In this document: positions 1 to 9,706 of the stretch, piece after piece
How the letters are laid out: each line of letters opens with the position of its first letter
Position numbering within the stretch: the stretch's first letter is position 1
Origin: Halosimplex litoreum
GTDB lineage: Archaea; Halobacteriota; Halobacteria; Halobacteriales; Haloarculaceae
Length of the DNA: 64,000 nt
Assembly (NCBI RefSeq): GCF_016065055.1
Contig: NZ_CP065856.1
Location: 1,053,836-1,117,835, forward strand
Reading direction: 5' to 3'
The notes under the pieces: model-generated
What the model saw: only the letters and a program-made list of their open reading frames with translations
Database searches by the model: none
Told to the model about the DNA's origin: nothing
Made by a program: the position numbers and the translations under genes

Positions 1-600
1 GAGGCCGACATCCCGCCGCTGCAAGTGAGCGACTGGAAGGCGAAACTCGATATCCCGGAACTGCCCGACGCCCGCCGCGAGCGCTTCCAGGCGGAGTACG
101 GGCTCAACGACGAAGCCGCGGACAAGCTCACCTCGACGAAGGAGGTCGCCGACTTCTTCGAGGACGTGGCCGAGCGGTTCGACCCCGGCCTGGCCGCGAC
201 GTGGGTGGCCGACGAGCTCCTCGGTGAGCTGAACTACCGCGACATGGCGATTACGGACGTATCGGACCGGTTCGACGAGATCGAACGGCTCGTCGAACTC
301 GTCGCCGACGACGAGATCACGACCAAGAACGCCCGCGAGACGGTCCTCCGAGACATGCTCGACGAGGGGGACGCGCCCGACGAGATCGTCGACCGGGAGG
401 ACCTGGGCAAGACCAGCGGCGACGAAGTGCAGGCGGCGGTCGCGGACGCTATCGAGGAGAACCCCGACGCCGTGGAAGACTACCACGACGGCGACGACGG
501 CGCCATCAACTTCCTCGTCGGGCAGGTCATGGGCAAGACCGGCGGCTCGGCGGACCCCGGCGACGTGAACCAGCTGCTGCGGGAAGAACTGGACGGCTAA
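1..600 (+). CDS. gatB: Asp/Glu-tRNA amidotransferase subunit B, C-terminal part (partial at window start)
   Basis: The reading frame is open from base 1, so the gene starts upstream of the window; about 199 C-terminal residues are visible. They match the helical tail and YqeY-like domain of GatB, ending in the typical pattern VGQVMGKTGG...VNQLLREEL. GatB is the kinase/transamidase partner of GatA and GatC; the complex converts Glu-tRNA(Gln) or Asp-tRNA(Asn) into the correct amide form in the cytoplasm. The related archaeal GatE carries a similar tail, so GatE is the main alternative. No promoter or partner gene is visible. Confidence 0.85.
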   Translation, partial: EADIPPLQVSDWKAKLDIPELPDARRERFQAEYGLNDEAADKLTSTKEVADFFEDVAERFDPGLAATWVADELLGELNYRDMAITDVSDRFDEIERLVELVADDEITTKNARETVLRDMLDEGDAPDEIVDREDLGKTSGDEVQAAVADAIEENPDAVEDYHDGDDGAINFLVGQVMGKTGGSADPGDVNQLLREELDG

Positions 601-654
601 GCCCGGTACGCGCGGTAGTCCCGGGCCGATATTTTGGGGGCGTTTCTATGCGCT

Positions 655-815
655 CCAGTTCCGCGGTGGCGCGCGCTGGCTCGCGTCTCGTCGCGAGCGG
701 TAGACGTGCGAGGGACGACCGAGCGAGTGGAACGAGTGAGAGAGTCGGCTGGGGAAGGACGTGGTTGCGGTGTGGAGTCGTGGGGCGGGACTTTCAACCG
801 CCCCGTTCGATTTTG
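655..815 (+). repeat. Dispersed repeat, copy A (short, diverged)
   Basis: This intergenic stretch shares a core (a GTGCGAGGGA block, a GAGCGAG-rich palindromic block, then TCGGCTGGGGA and a GTGGGGCGGGAC-like block) with three other places in the window: near 10.4 kb on the plus strand and near 61.3 and 63.8 kb on the minus strand. It contains no convincing gene although several frames are open. It lies between gatB and the convergent MATE gene. Confidence 0.6.
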
Positions 816-904
816 ACCGACCCTGACGACCGATACTGAATTGATCGAACTCGACCACCGACAGCCGGAAAGCTCCGAGCCGTTCGAGGCGCGCGCCCCG
901 GCGT

Positions 905-2332
905 TCAGTCCATCGCCGATTCCTCGCCGTCGACGGTGTCGCCCGTGCCATCGGTGGGTGCCGTCGGTTTCTCGTCGTCCAGCACGCCTTCCTGCCAGCC
1001 GCCGCGGTGGAACCAGAGGACGCCGACGGCGAACGAGGCGACGGCGGAGGCGGCCATCGCCCACCAGAGGCCGTTCACGTCGACGGGCGCGACCGAGACG
1101 GGGTCCAGTGCGACGGCGTAGGCCAGATAGACCGCGACGGGGACGCGGAAGACCCACCGCGAGAGCAGCGAGAGGACGAACGCGACGCTCGTCTGACCGG
1201 CGCCCCGGAACCCGCCCTGGACGACCATCAGGCCACCGAAGAAGGCCCAGAACGGAGCGATGATGCGCAACAGGGTGACGCCGGCGTCGATCACGGCCTG
1301 CTCGCCGATGAACACGCCCATCGCGATCGCGGGGAACGCGTAGACGAGGCCACCGGCGGCGAAGAGGACGGCCATCGCGCCGGCGGTGGCTTTCCAGGTC
1401 ACGTCGGTAGCGCGGTCGGGCTGGTCGGCGCCGAGGTTCTGGCCGACGCCGGTCGCCGCGGCCTGCCCGACGGCGCCCGAAACGGTCCAGGAGACGGACA
1501 TCAGGCGGATGCCGATGCCGTAGGCGGCGGTCGCGACCGCGCCGAAGCGGGCCACGAGCGCGGCGAAGGTCACCGCCGCGAGCGAGCGGGTCAGCCCGTC
1601 GAACGTGGCGGGGTAGCCAACGCCGACGAGTCGGCGGAGGATGCCCCAGTCGGGGGAGAGGTCGCCGACGCGCAGGCGGATGCCCCAGCCGCCGTCGACC
1701 AGGATGTAGAGGCCGATGACGGCCGCGACGCCCCGCGAGATGAACGTCGCGATGGCGGCGCCCTGGGCGCCGAGGCCGAGGAAGGGCCCCCAGTCGAGGA
1801 TGAACACGGGGTCGATGACGATGTTGAGGCCGGCGCTGGCGGCGACGAGCCACATCGCCGTCCGGGTGTCGCCGGCGGCCCGCAGCGACGAGCGGAAGAC
1901 GAAAAAGAGGAAGGTGAAGGGGATCGCGAGGAAGACGAACTCGATGTAGGCGACGGCGGCGTCGAAGACCCTCCCCTCGGCGCCGATCAGGGCGACCAGC
2001 GGGCGGCGGACGAGGAAGCCGAAGGCGGCCAACACCGCGGCGACGGCGACGGCCAGCAGGACCGACTGGGCGACGGTGCGCTGGGCGCGCCGTTCCTCGT
2101 CGGCGCCGATGTGCTGGGAGACGACGGCGTTGGTGGCGGCGGTCAGCCCCATCGCGACGGAGATAAAGAGGTAGGCGGTCGGGAACATCAGCGAGACGGC
2201 GGCGACGGCCTCGGCGCTGACGCGGCCCACCCAGAACATGTCCGCGAGATTGTACGCGGTCTGGAGGAGGTTGCCGGCGACGAGCGGCCAGGCGAGGCTA
2301 AAGAGTCGCGGGGTCACCGGCCCGGACGTCAT
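905..2332 (-). CDS. MATE family multidrug/cation antiporter
   Basis: 475-residue integral membrane protein with about 12 hydrophobic segments. The N-terminus (RLFSLAWPLVAGNLLQTAYN) is the standard MATE opening, and the two halves repeat the pattern, as expected for two six-helix bundles. MATE proteins export organic cations or metabolites against H+ or Na+; the substrate cannot be read from the sequence. The ATG at 2332 was chosen because the frame upstream is low-complexity and not membrane-like. The tail after the last helix is acidic and polar. The gene is divergent from the membrane protein at 2474, with 141 bp between them. Confidence 0.88.
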   Translation of the reverse strand: MTSGPVTPRLFSLAWPLVAGNLLQTAYNLADMFWVGRVSAEAVAAVSLMFPTAYLFISVAMGLTAATNAVVSQHIGADEERRAQRTVAQSVLLAVAVAAVLAAFGFLVRRPLVALIGAEGRVFDAAVAYIEFVFLAIPFTFLFFVFRSSLRAAGDTRTAMWLVAASAGLNIVIDPVFILDWGPFLGLGAQGAAIATFISRGVAAVIGLYILVDGGWGIRLRVGDLSPDWGILRRLVGVGYPATFDGLTRSLAAVTFAALVARFGAVATAAYGIGIRLMSVSWTVSGAVGQAAATGVGQNLGADQPDRATDVTWKATAGAMAVLFAAGGLVYAFPAIAMGVFIGEQAVIDAGVTLLRIIAPFWAFFGGLMVVQGGFRGAGQTSVAFVLSLLSRWVFRVPVAVYLAYAVALDPVSVAPVDVNGLWWAMAASAVASFAVGVLWFHRGGWQEGVLDDEKPTAPTDGTGDTVDGEESAMD

Positions 2333-2473
2333 GTCGACGCGGCTCTCCGACGGCACTGTCCACGCTCCGGACCGCCCGACCGTAAACGTGTCCGTCCCGC
2401 TCGGCCCGCGGGGGCCGACGCTTTCGACGCGCGTATCAGAACGTCCTTTGTCGTCCGGTCCCGAGCATCGATA

Positions 2474-3616
2474 ATGGCTATCGGACAGGCGCTCGCGGCG
2501 GCCGCCGTCGGGGGGTACGGGTCGGGGGACCTCGGCGCGGTCGTCGCCCACGCGGGGACGACCCACGCCGGGACGCCCCACTGGCTCCTCGGCGCGGTCA
2601 CGCTCCTCGGGATCGCCGCCGTGATCGCCGGCTGGCGCACGGTACGCGAGGGCGAGCGCAGCGACCGGTTCGGCGCGGGCCTGCTCTCGGCCGGCGCGAT
2701 ACTCGTCATCGCGGGGACGATCGGGCTCGTCGAGGTCCAGATCGCACCGGCAGCGACGCCGGACTGGACGCGGCTGTTCCCCGCGATAAACGCCGTTTCA
2801 GCCATCGTCGTCGCGCTGGGCAGTCTCGTCGTCGTCCGCTGGAAGTGGCCCGAGCGCCCCCGATACGTCGGCCTCGGGCTCCTGCTGGCGGCGTGGATCG
2901 CCTACCCGACGCTACTACCCCAGGAGGGGCTGACGAACCCGCTGGGCTATCTGCTGGCCGCGGCCGTGCCCGCCGCCGTCCTTTACGTCTTCTACCGCGA
3001 CGCCGGCCCGTCGTTCCCGGGGGTACTCACCGCGCGGGTCCCCGGGGTCGTCGCGGTCGTCACCTTCGGGCTGTTCGGCGTCTTCTACCTCTTTTCGGCG
3101 GGGACGCTCTCGGTCAACCCCGACCTGACCGCCGACATGGTGGGCCAGGGCTTCGTCACCCCCTACCAGGTCGCCTCGCCGCTCGTGTACTGGCCGGCGC
3201 TGGAGTTTTACTTCCCGGCGATCCCCCTGTCGGGGTACGTCTCGCTGGGGTCGCTGTTGCTGGTGGCCATCCTCGGCGGGCTGGTCGCGAGTAACGCCGC
3301 GCTGGCCGCGCGACAGCTCACGACCGCCGGGAGCCTCGACTCCCCGCAGGCGATCGTCGGGACCATCACGACCGCCGGCGCGACCGCCTGCGGTTGCTGT
3401 GCCCCCGCGGTCTACGGCGCGGCCGGCGCCCTCTTCGGCGCGGCCGCCACGCCCGTCTACTGGGCCTTCATGGACCCCTCGTCGCCGGTCGGCGGGCTCT
3501 TCTTCGCCGCGAGCGTCCTCATCTTGACCGGGAGTGCGGTCCGCGCGAGTCACGAACCGGCCTGTCAGATCCCGTCGGTCGACCGGCCCAGCGGCGAGCC
3601 CAACGCCAGCGACTGA
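2474..3616 (+). CDS. Conserved polytopic membrane protein, function unknown
   Basis: 380 residues with roughly 9-10 hydrophobic segments. I do not recognise a named family. Near residue 300, at a membrane segment, is a cysteine cluster TACGCCAP followed by a Gly/Ala-rich helix, which could bind a metal or form a disulfide; that is inference. The ATG at 2474 is the first that gives a membrane-inserted N-terminus. The gene is divergent from the MATE gene and convergent with the histidine kinase downstream. Confidence 0.7.
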   Translation: MAIGQALAAAAVGGYGSGDLGAVVAHAGTTHAGTPHWLLGAVTLLGIAAVIAGWRTVREGERSDRFGAGLLSAGAILVIAGTIGLVEVQIAPAATPDWTRLFPAINAVSAIVVALGSLVVVRWKWPERPRYVGLGLLLAAWIAYPTLLPQEGLTNPLGYLLAAAVPAAVLYVFYRDAGPSFPGVLTARVPGVVAVVTFGLFGVFYLFSAGTLSVNPDLTADMVGQGFVTPYQVASPLVYWPALEFYFPAIPLSGYVSLGSLLLVAILGGLVASNAALAARQLTTAGSLDSPQAIVGTITTAGATACGCCAPAVYGAAGALFGAAATPVYWAFMDPSSPVGGLFFAASVLILTGSAVRASHEPACQIPSVDRPSGEPNASD

Positions 3617-3641
3617 ACCGAGGCGGGTTCGAGCCCCGAGG

Positions 3642-5360
3642 TCAGTCCGCCGGGGCGCTCGCGGTCGGAGCCGTGTCGGCTTCGGCGCCGGCCGGAAGCG
3701 TGACCGTAACGACGGTCCCGATCGGGTCCCTGTCGTCGAACGCGAGGCGTCCGCCAAGTCGAGTCACGCCCCAGTTGACTGCCCAGAGACCGAGTCCGCT
3801 GCCGTGTTCGAGCGGCGACTCCTCGCCGGACTCGATAGCCGCTCGCTCGTGGTCGGGGAGCCCGGCACCGTTGTCCGCCACGGAGATCCGAACGGCGCGC
3901 TCGTTGGGGACGGCGCGTGCACTCACGGTGACGACCGGCGTCGGCGCGTCGTTGTGCTCGACGGCGTTCTCGACGAGGTTGTCGAGGACCTGCGAGAGAA
4001 GCGTCTCGTCGGCGGCGACCGTGAGCGAGTCCGGGGCGTCGACCGAAAGCGTCGCCGTCGGGTCCGTCGCGCAGTAGCCGTCGACGACGCGCTCGGCGAC
4101 GGGCCCGACGGCGAGCGACGGGTCAGTGTTTAGCGATCGTGCCATCATCTCCTCGACTTCGTGAGCGCGGTCGCCCAGATCGGCGAGGTCGTCGGCGGTG
4201 TCGAGGATCGACTCCGCCATGTCGGTGTGGTCGCCGTCGCGTTCTGCGATGATCGACGCCCGGCCGATGATCGTCGAGAGCTCGTTACGGAGGTTGTGCC
4301 GGACGACGCGGTTGAGCACGCTCAGCCGCTGACCGCGGACCCGCTCGCCGGTCACGTCACGCAACACGACGGCCTCGCCGGGAGAGCGACCGTACCGATC
4401 GGTCACCGCCGAGACGGTCGCCTCGAACCGTCGAGTCCGCCCGTCGACGTCGAGGGTCACCGCTCCCGGTTCGGCGAGGGTCGCGCGGTCGACGCCGACG
4501 ACGGCGGCGAGACGAGCGCCGACCGGTTCGGAGCCGCCGCCGAACGTCTCGACCGCCGTCTCGTTGGCACGGACGACCCGTCCCCGGCGGTCGACGACGA
4601 ACACCGGCTCGTCGAGTTCCGAGAGCACCGTCCGCGGTCCGAGCGTCCCCGCGGCAGGGGCTGCGTCGTCGAGGCCGCCCCGCGTCACCGCGAAGGCGGC
4701 GGCACCGGCGCTGAGAACGTATCCGACGGTGGTGAATCCCACGAGCGTCTCCGCGGGGACCGTCCCACTCATCCCCGGCGTGAGGAAGTGCCCGACCCAG
4801 GGCCACGCGGGGACAAAGGACAACGCGACGGCCAGGCGCCTGTCGAGGTGTTCGTACCGGGCGACCGTCACCGCCAGCAGCGCGATGCCCCCGAGCATCA
4901 CCGCGCTCGCGAAGTAGAGGCCGGCCTGCTCGAAGGTCGTCGCCAGCGCGACGACGGCGGGGAAGCGCGGCGTCCCCGTGATGCCACCTCCGTTCATCGC
5001 CCCCGCGGTCGAGGGGGCCAGAATGGCCACCGTCCCGCCGGCGACGCCCAGGGCCACCGGCGTCGCGAACGCGACGCGACGGGCCCGGGAGGCCAGGTGC
5101 GGGAGACCGTAGTACTCGACGACGAACCACCCGAACGCGACCGGGATAGCGAGATAGGCGACGAGCCACACGACCGACAGTCCGGTCGGGTCCCCGGCCG
5201 CCAGCGAGTCGGCGACCGCCAGCGTCCCGACGACGCCGACGAGCGCAGCGAACGGCCGTAACGCTCGCGTCCCGTCGCTCCGGTACACCGAAGCCGCGGT
5301 GGCGAGCAGCGCGGTCCCCGCCGCGGCCATCGTCAGGCGCAACGCGTCCACGGCTATCAC
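3642..5360 (-). CDS. Membrane-bound sensor histidine kinase with PAS domain
   Basis: About 572 residues. The N-terminal third has seven or so hydrophobic helices of the haloarchaeal kinase sensor type. Next comes a PAS domain (ELDEPVFVVDRRGRVVRAN). The dimerisation/H-box is VVRHNLRNELSTIIG, with the phospho-accepting His followed by Asn. The ATP-binding HATPase domain has an N-box DNLVENAVEHND, a G1 box VADNGAGLP and a G2 box GSGLGLWAV. The start is uncertain: GTG at 5360 keeps the first helix complete, and ATG at 5330 is the alternative. No response regulator is adjacent. Confidence 0.85.
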   Translation of the reverse strand: MIAVDALRLTMAAAGTALLATAASVYRSDGTRALRPFAALVGVVGTLAVADSLAAGDPTGLSVVWLVAYLAIPVAFGWFVVEYYGLPHLASRARRVAFATPVALGVAGGTVAILAPSTAGAMNGGGITGTPRFPAVVALATTFEQAGLYFASAVMLGGIALLAVTVARYEHLDRRLAVALSFVPAWPWVGHFLTPGMSGTVPAETLVGFTTVGYVLSAGAAAFAVTRGGLDDAAPAAGTLGPRTVLSELDEPVFVVDRRGRVVRANETAVETFGGGSEPVGARLAAVVGVDRATLAEPGAVTLDVDGRTRRFEATVSAVTDRYGRSPGEAVVLRDVTGERVRGQRLSVLNRVVRHNLRNELSTIIGRASIIAERDGDHTDMAESILDTADDLADLGDRAHEVEEMMARSLNTDPSLAVGPVAERVVDGYCATDPTATLSVDAPDSLTVAADETLLSQVLDNLVENAVEHNDAPTPVVTVSARAVPNERAVRISVADNGAGLPDHERAAIESGEESPLEHGSGLGLWAVNWGVTRLGGRLAFDDRDPIGTVVTVTLPAGAEADTAPTASAPAD

Positions 5361-5643
5361 TCCGACCACCGCCCGTGGCCCCCTCGCGAGACCGGTCCCG
5401 CGAGCGGCCCGTCCGTTCGACGCATGGACGTGTCGACGCGGATCGGCCACATAGGCGTTGTTCAAATTCCGTTGTGGATCCGGGCAAAAAGACCTCGAGA
5501 AGGCTCGAAGCGCGCACTCTCGGACCGTCGTCCGCTTGTCACATCGCGGCGGCAACCACGCGGCACCATGGCCTCGCGGGCACGGCCATCGCCCCGCTCT
5601 CGACATCCCCGGCCGTTATATCCGCTCGAATAAAAATGTCGGC

Positions 5644-6664
5644 ATGGACGAATTTCTGCTGACGGGGGAGCCCGCGAGTCTCGGTGTGCAGTTCGCGGGC
5701 CAGGTGGACGACTCCGACCGGACGCTGGCGGACGTGGCTCCGGAGTCGCTGGACCCGTCGCCCGCGGTCAGGGCGTACGTTCGGGAGTGTGAACCGCTCG
5801 TCGCCGAGCACGCGCCCGGAATCCTGGACGAACTCGACGCCGTCGCCGACGAAGCAGACGTCGAGCGCGAGGGGGTCAGGGCCGTGGCGCTCGCGGCCGA
5901 CGCCGACCCGGGCTGTTCGCTCGTCGGCGTCCCCGGCGAGCACACCGGGACGGGGAGCGCGCTGTTCGCCCGCAATCACGACTTCTACCCCTCGTTCCGG
6001 CGCTACTCGAAGCTGTACCGGACGGAGCCGGCCAACGAACTGGCGAGCGTCGGCTGCGCTCACGGGTTCGCCGGCCGGCTGGACGGGGTCAACGAGGCGG
6101 GACTCGCCGTCGGCTTCGCCGGCGTCCCGACCGGCGAGTACGAGCCGGGCGTGATGTGGCCCCTGGCCGTCCGGACGGTGCTCGACACCTGCGAGACCGT
6201 CGCTGGGGCGATCGAATACCTCGAATCGGTCCCGCAGGCGCGAAACGTGAACTTCCTCGTGGCGGACGAAGACGGCGACGTGGCGGTCGTCGAGTCCCGG
6301 TGGGGTCGAGACCCGGTGGCCGGGCGGCGACCGAGCCCTCGTCGCGACCAACCAGTTCGAGTCGGCCGCGATGCTCGCCCACCAGTCGATCGACCGGACA
6401 CCCGCCGATTGCTCGCGGTATCGCGCCGTCGAGGCGTGGGCCGCCGAGCGCGAGGGCTCGGTCGGTCCCGCGGACCTGCGGTCGCTCGTCGGCGACCCCG
6501 AGGCGGGCGTCGCGTGGAGACTCGACGAAGCAGGCGACGACCCTCGGTCGACCATCTGGTCCTGGGTGGTCGACACCGGCGCCGACAGCGTGTCGTTCGC
6601 GCGTGACTCGCCCGCCGACGTACCGTACGAGTCGGTCACGGTGCCCGAGCGCGGCGACGACTGA
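5644..6664 (+). pseudogene. C45-type (Ntn-hydrolase) peptidase/acyltransferase with a frameshift
   Basis: The frame from ATG 5644 encodes an N-terminal-nucleophile hydrolase of the C45/acyl-CoA:6-aminopenicillanate acyltransferase type. It has the expected self-cleavage Cys at residue 91 (GCS) and an ARNHDF motif. After the codons for VAVVESRW (about 6300) homology leaves the frame and resumes in the +1 frame as VETRWPGGDRALVATNQF, running to the stop at 6664. Removing one G from the four-G run at 6302-6305 restores one 340-codon frame. This is either a recent inactivating mutation or a sequencing error. Such enzymes hydrolyse or transfer small N-acyl groups; the substrate is unknown. Confidence 0.75.
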
Positions 6665-6826
6665 CACGGCACCAGAGTGGGTCCTCCGCACGTGCCCACG
6701 CGCGACGCACCCGCTCGCAGACGCACACACGCGCTCTCGGCCGCGGGCGCTCGATCGCACGCACACGCCCGCTGTCGCCCGATTTCGCCCGAAACCTTTA
6801 GGGCGAGGACCCACCTATCGTCGCCC

Positions 6827-6871
6827 ATGATCGCAGCCCGCGGAGCCGGAGGTGGCGCCCGGTGGAACTGA
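6827..6871 (+). other. Short upstream ORF overlapping the topA start
   Basis: An ATG at 6827 opens a 14-codon frame that ends in TGA at 6869-6871, overlapping the first codons of topA (GTG at 6862) in another frame. A TATA-like CCTTTA near 6795-6800 lies about 27-30 bp upstream of this ATG, so a transcript could begin at or near it. The strong ribosome binding site of topA lies inside this ORF, an arrangement that would permit translational coupling. Whether it is translated is not known. Confidence 0.35.
6848..6854 (+). promoter_or_regulatory. Shine-Dalgarno site of topA
   Basis: GGAGGTG lies 7 bases before the GTG at 6862. It matches the anti-SD core of archaeal 16S rRNA and fixes the start of topA at this GTG. 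Strong SD sites are infrequent in haloarchaea, where many genes are leaderless. Confidence 0.7.
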
Positions 6872-9444
6872 TAATCACGGAGAAGAACAACGCCGCGCGA
6901 CGCATCGCGGAGATCCTGAGCAACGGCGAGGCGACGACGACCCAGCGCAACGGCGTCAACGTCTACGAGTGGGGGCTGACGACCTGCGTCGGCCTGTCGG
7001 GCCACGTCGTCGGCGTCGACTTCCCCGAGGAGTACGGCGACTGGCGCGACGTGGAGCCGGTCGAGCTGATCGACGCCGACATCGTCAAGTCGCCCACTCA
7101 GGAGAACATCGTCCGCACGCTGCGCCAGCTCGCCCGCGAGGCCGACGAGGCGACGATCGCGACCGACTACGACCGCGAGGGGGAACTCATCGGCAAGGAG
7201 GCCTACGAGCTGATCCGCGAGGAGACCGACGCGCCCGTCAAGCGGGTGCGCTTCTCGTCGATCACCGAGCGCGAGGTGAAAAGCGCATTCGACGAGCCCG
7301 ACGACATCGACTTCGACCTGGCCGCCGCGGGGGAGGCTCGCCAGGTCATCGACCTCGTCTGGGGCGCCGCGCTCACCCGGTTCCTCTCGCTCTCCGCGCG
7401 GCAACTCGGCCATGACTTCATCTCCGTCGGGCGGGTGCAGTCGCCGACGCTGAAACTCATCGTCGACCGCGAACGGGAGATCCAGGCGTTCGACCCCGAG
7501 GACTACTGGGAACTGTTCACCGACCTCGCCAAAGAGGGCGAGACCTTCGAGGCGCAGTACTTCTACGACGACGACGGCAGCGAGGCCGAGCGTATCTGGG
7601 ACGAGGACGACGCGAACGACGCCCACGAACGGTTGCGCGAGGCCACGAGCGCCGAGGTCACGTCGGTCCGCCGGCGCACCCGCACGGACAACCCGCCCGC
7701 GCCGTTCAACACGACCGCCTTCATCTCCGCCGCGGGCTCGCTCGGCTACTCGGCCCAGCGCGCGATGTCCATCGCCGAGGAGCTGTACACGACGGGCTAC
7801 ATCACCTACCCCCGGACGGACAACACGGTCTACCCCGAGGACCTGGATCCCGAGGAGCTGCTCGACGAGTTCACGATGACCCACGAGTTCGGCGACGACG
7901 CCGAGTCGCTGCTGGAACGCGACGAGATCGAACCCACCGAGGGCGACGACGAGACGACCGACCACCCGCCGATCCACCCCACCGGCGCGGTGCCCGACCG
8001 CGACGAACTCGACGAGGACGAGTGGGAGGTGTACGAACTCGTCGTCCGCCGCTTTTTCGCGACGGTCGCCGAGGCCGCGACGTGGGAGCATCTGCGCGTC
8101 GTCGCCGCCGCCAGCGACTGCCAGCTGAAAGCCACCGGCAAGCGCCTGCTCGAAGCCGGCTACCACGACGTCTACCCCTACTCCTCGGCCAGCGAGTCGT
8201 TCCTCCCGGCGGTCGAGGAGGGCGACGCCCTCGACGTGACCGACGTGGAACTGGAAGCCAAACAGACCCAGCCGCCCCGTCGCTACGGCCAGTCGCGGCT
8301 CATCCAGCAGATGGAGGACATGGGCATCGGGACGAAGGCCACCCGCCACAACGTCATCGAGAAGCTCTACGACCGCGGGTACATCGAGTCGGACCCGCCG
8401 CGGCCGACGTCACTGGCGGAGGCGGTCGTCGAGGCCGCCGAGGAGTTCGCCGACCTGGTCGTCAGCGAGGACATGACCGCCCAGCTGGAGGCCGACATGT
8501 CCGCCATCGCCAACGGCGAGGCGACGCTCGACGACGTGACCGCGGAGTCGAGGGAGATGCTCGACAGGGTGTTCGAGGAGCTTCGCGACTCCCGCGAAGA
8601 GATCGGCGACCACCTCCAGGAGTCGCTGAAGGCCGACCGCCGCCTCGGCCCCTGTCCGGAGAGCGACCACGACCTGCTCGTCAGGCAGAGCCGCCAGGGG
8701 TCGTACTTCGTCGGCTGCGACGGCTTCCCCGAGTGTCGCTACACGCTCCCGCTACCGAGCACCGGCGAGCCGCTCGTCCTCGAAGAGACCTGCGAGGACC
8801 ACGGCCTGAACCACGTGAAGATGCTCGCCGGCCGAGACACGTTCGTCCACGGCTGTCCCCAGTGCAAGGCCGACGAGGCCGACGACACCGAGGACGAGGT
8901 CATCGGGCTCTGTCCCGACTGCGGCGACGAACACGAGGGCAACCTCGCGATCAAGCAGCTGCGTTCGGGCTCGCGACTCGTCGGCTGTACCCGTTACCCC
9001 GACTGCGACTACTCGCTGCCCCTGCCCCGACGGGGCGACATCAAGATCACCGACGACTACTGCGAGGAGCACGACCTGCCCGAACTCGTCGTCCACAGCG
9101 GCGACGACCCGTGGGAACTGGGCTGTCCCATCTGCAACTACAAGGAGTACCAGGCCCGCCAGGCCGTCGACGACCTCGAGGATCTGGACGGCGTCGGCCC
9201 GGCGACCGCCGAACGGCTGGAGACGGCCGGGGTCGAGGAACCGAACGACCTCCGCGAGGTCGACCCCGACCGCCTCGCCACGGAGATCCAGGGCGTCAGC
9301 GCCAGCCAGATCCGCGACTGGATCGCCCAGCTGCCCGAGGTCGACCCCGGCGAGGACGACGACCCCGACGACGGGTCCGAGGAGGGCGACCGCGACCTCG
9401 TCGAGAGCGCCAGTCCCGCCGACGAACCGGCCGAGAGCGACTAA
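6862..9444 (+). CDS. topA: DNA topoisomerase I (type IA)
   Basis: 860 residues. The Toprim domain starts at once (MELIITEKNNAARRI) and includes DYDREGELIG. The active-site tyrosine is Tyr316 in ITYPRTD. Three zinc-ribbon-like modules follow between roughly residues 590 and 770 (pattern CP..., VGC...P.C.Y.LPLP), then a helix-hairpin-helix (DLDGVGPATAERL) and an acidic tail. The enzyme relaxes negative supercoils through single-strand passage. The GTG start is set by the SD at 6848-6854. The gene stands alone and is followed by the Rieske tail-duplication region. Confidence 0.95.
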   Translation: MELIITEKNNAARRIAEILSNGEATTTQRNGVNVYEWGLTTCVGLSGHVVGVDFPEEYGDWRDVEPVELIDADIVKSPTQENIVRTLRQLAREADEATIATDYDREGELIGKEAYELIREETDAPVKRVRFSSITEREVKSAFDEPDDIDFDLAAAGEARQVIDLVWGAALTRFLSLSARQLGHDFISVGRVQSPTLKLIVDREREIQAFDPEDYWELFTDLAKEGETFEAQYFYDDDGSEAERIWDEDDANDAHERLREATSAEVTSVRRRTRTDNPPAPFNTTAFISAAGSLGYSAQRAMSIAEELYTTGYITYPRTDNTVYPEDLDPEELLDEFTMTHEFGDDAESLLERDEIEPTEGDDETTDHPPIHPTGAVPDRDELDEDEWEVYELVVRRFFATVAEAATWEHLRVVAAASDCQLKATGKRLLEAGYHDVYPYSSASESFLPAVEEGDALDVTDVELEAKQTQPPRRYGQSRLIQQMEDMGIGTKATRHNVIEKLYDRGYIESDPPRPTSLAEAVVEAAEEFADLVVSEDMTAQLEADMSAIANGEATLDDVTAESREMLDRVFEELRDSREEIGDHLQESLKADRRLGPCPESDHDLLVRQSRQGSYFVGCDGFPECRYTLPLPSTGEPLVLEETCEDHGLNHVKMLAGRDTFVHGCPQCKADEADDTEDEVIGLCPDCGDEHEGNLAIKQLRSGSRLVGCTRYPDCDYSLPLPRRGDIKITDDYCEEHDLPELVVHSGDDPWELGCPICNYKEYQARQAVDDLEDLDGVGPATAERLETAGVEEPNDLREVDPDRLATEIQGVSASQIRDWIAQLPEVDPGEDDDPDDGSEEGDRDLVESASPADEPAESD

Positions 9445-9526
9445 CACACACGTTTCTACGGGTCACCCGCCCCACTCGCGCCCGGTGGCTGTCCTCGACC
9501 GCACCTCGTGAACCATCGGCCGCACT

Positions 9527-9706
9527 TCAGAAGCCGACGTGACTCGTCGAACTCGGCCCGCCCTCGCCCTCGTCGATCTGCCCCTCGTGTTCGAACTCGT
9601 ACTCCTCGTCGACGAGGAACACGTCGCCGTCGTCGACGGCCACCTCCACGTCGGGTAGCGTCGTTCCGGCGGCTTCGCCGTTGTCGCACTCGCCCGAACA
9701 CGCGTC
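9527..9706 (-). pseudogene. Duplicated 3' tail of the Rieske gene (59 codons plus stop)
   Basis: Read on the minus strand, this 180-bp block encodes the same 59-residue C-terminus as the Rieske gene at 9849-10028 (both blocks are 180 bp, both end in SSTSHVGF and TGA). 48 of 59 residues are identical; most changes are conservative (D/E, I/V), and there are many synonymous codon changes. It has no start of its own and no iron-sulfur motif. The stop is followed by the same roughly 30-bp sequence that follows the Rieske stop. It looks like the tail of a diverged homologue, not a decayed local copy. Confidence 0.8.

Noticed and set aside
3617-3645. A tRNA-like GGGTTCGAGCCCC segment
   Set aside because: Only a T-arm-like stretch is seen; there is no acceptor stem, D-arm or anticodon arm around it. 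No tRNA or rRNA gene was found in the window.
5539-8349. A 936-codon minus-strand frame opposite the C45 peptidase and topA
   Set aside because: It covers two recognisable genes in antisense and has no family motifs of its own.
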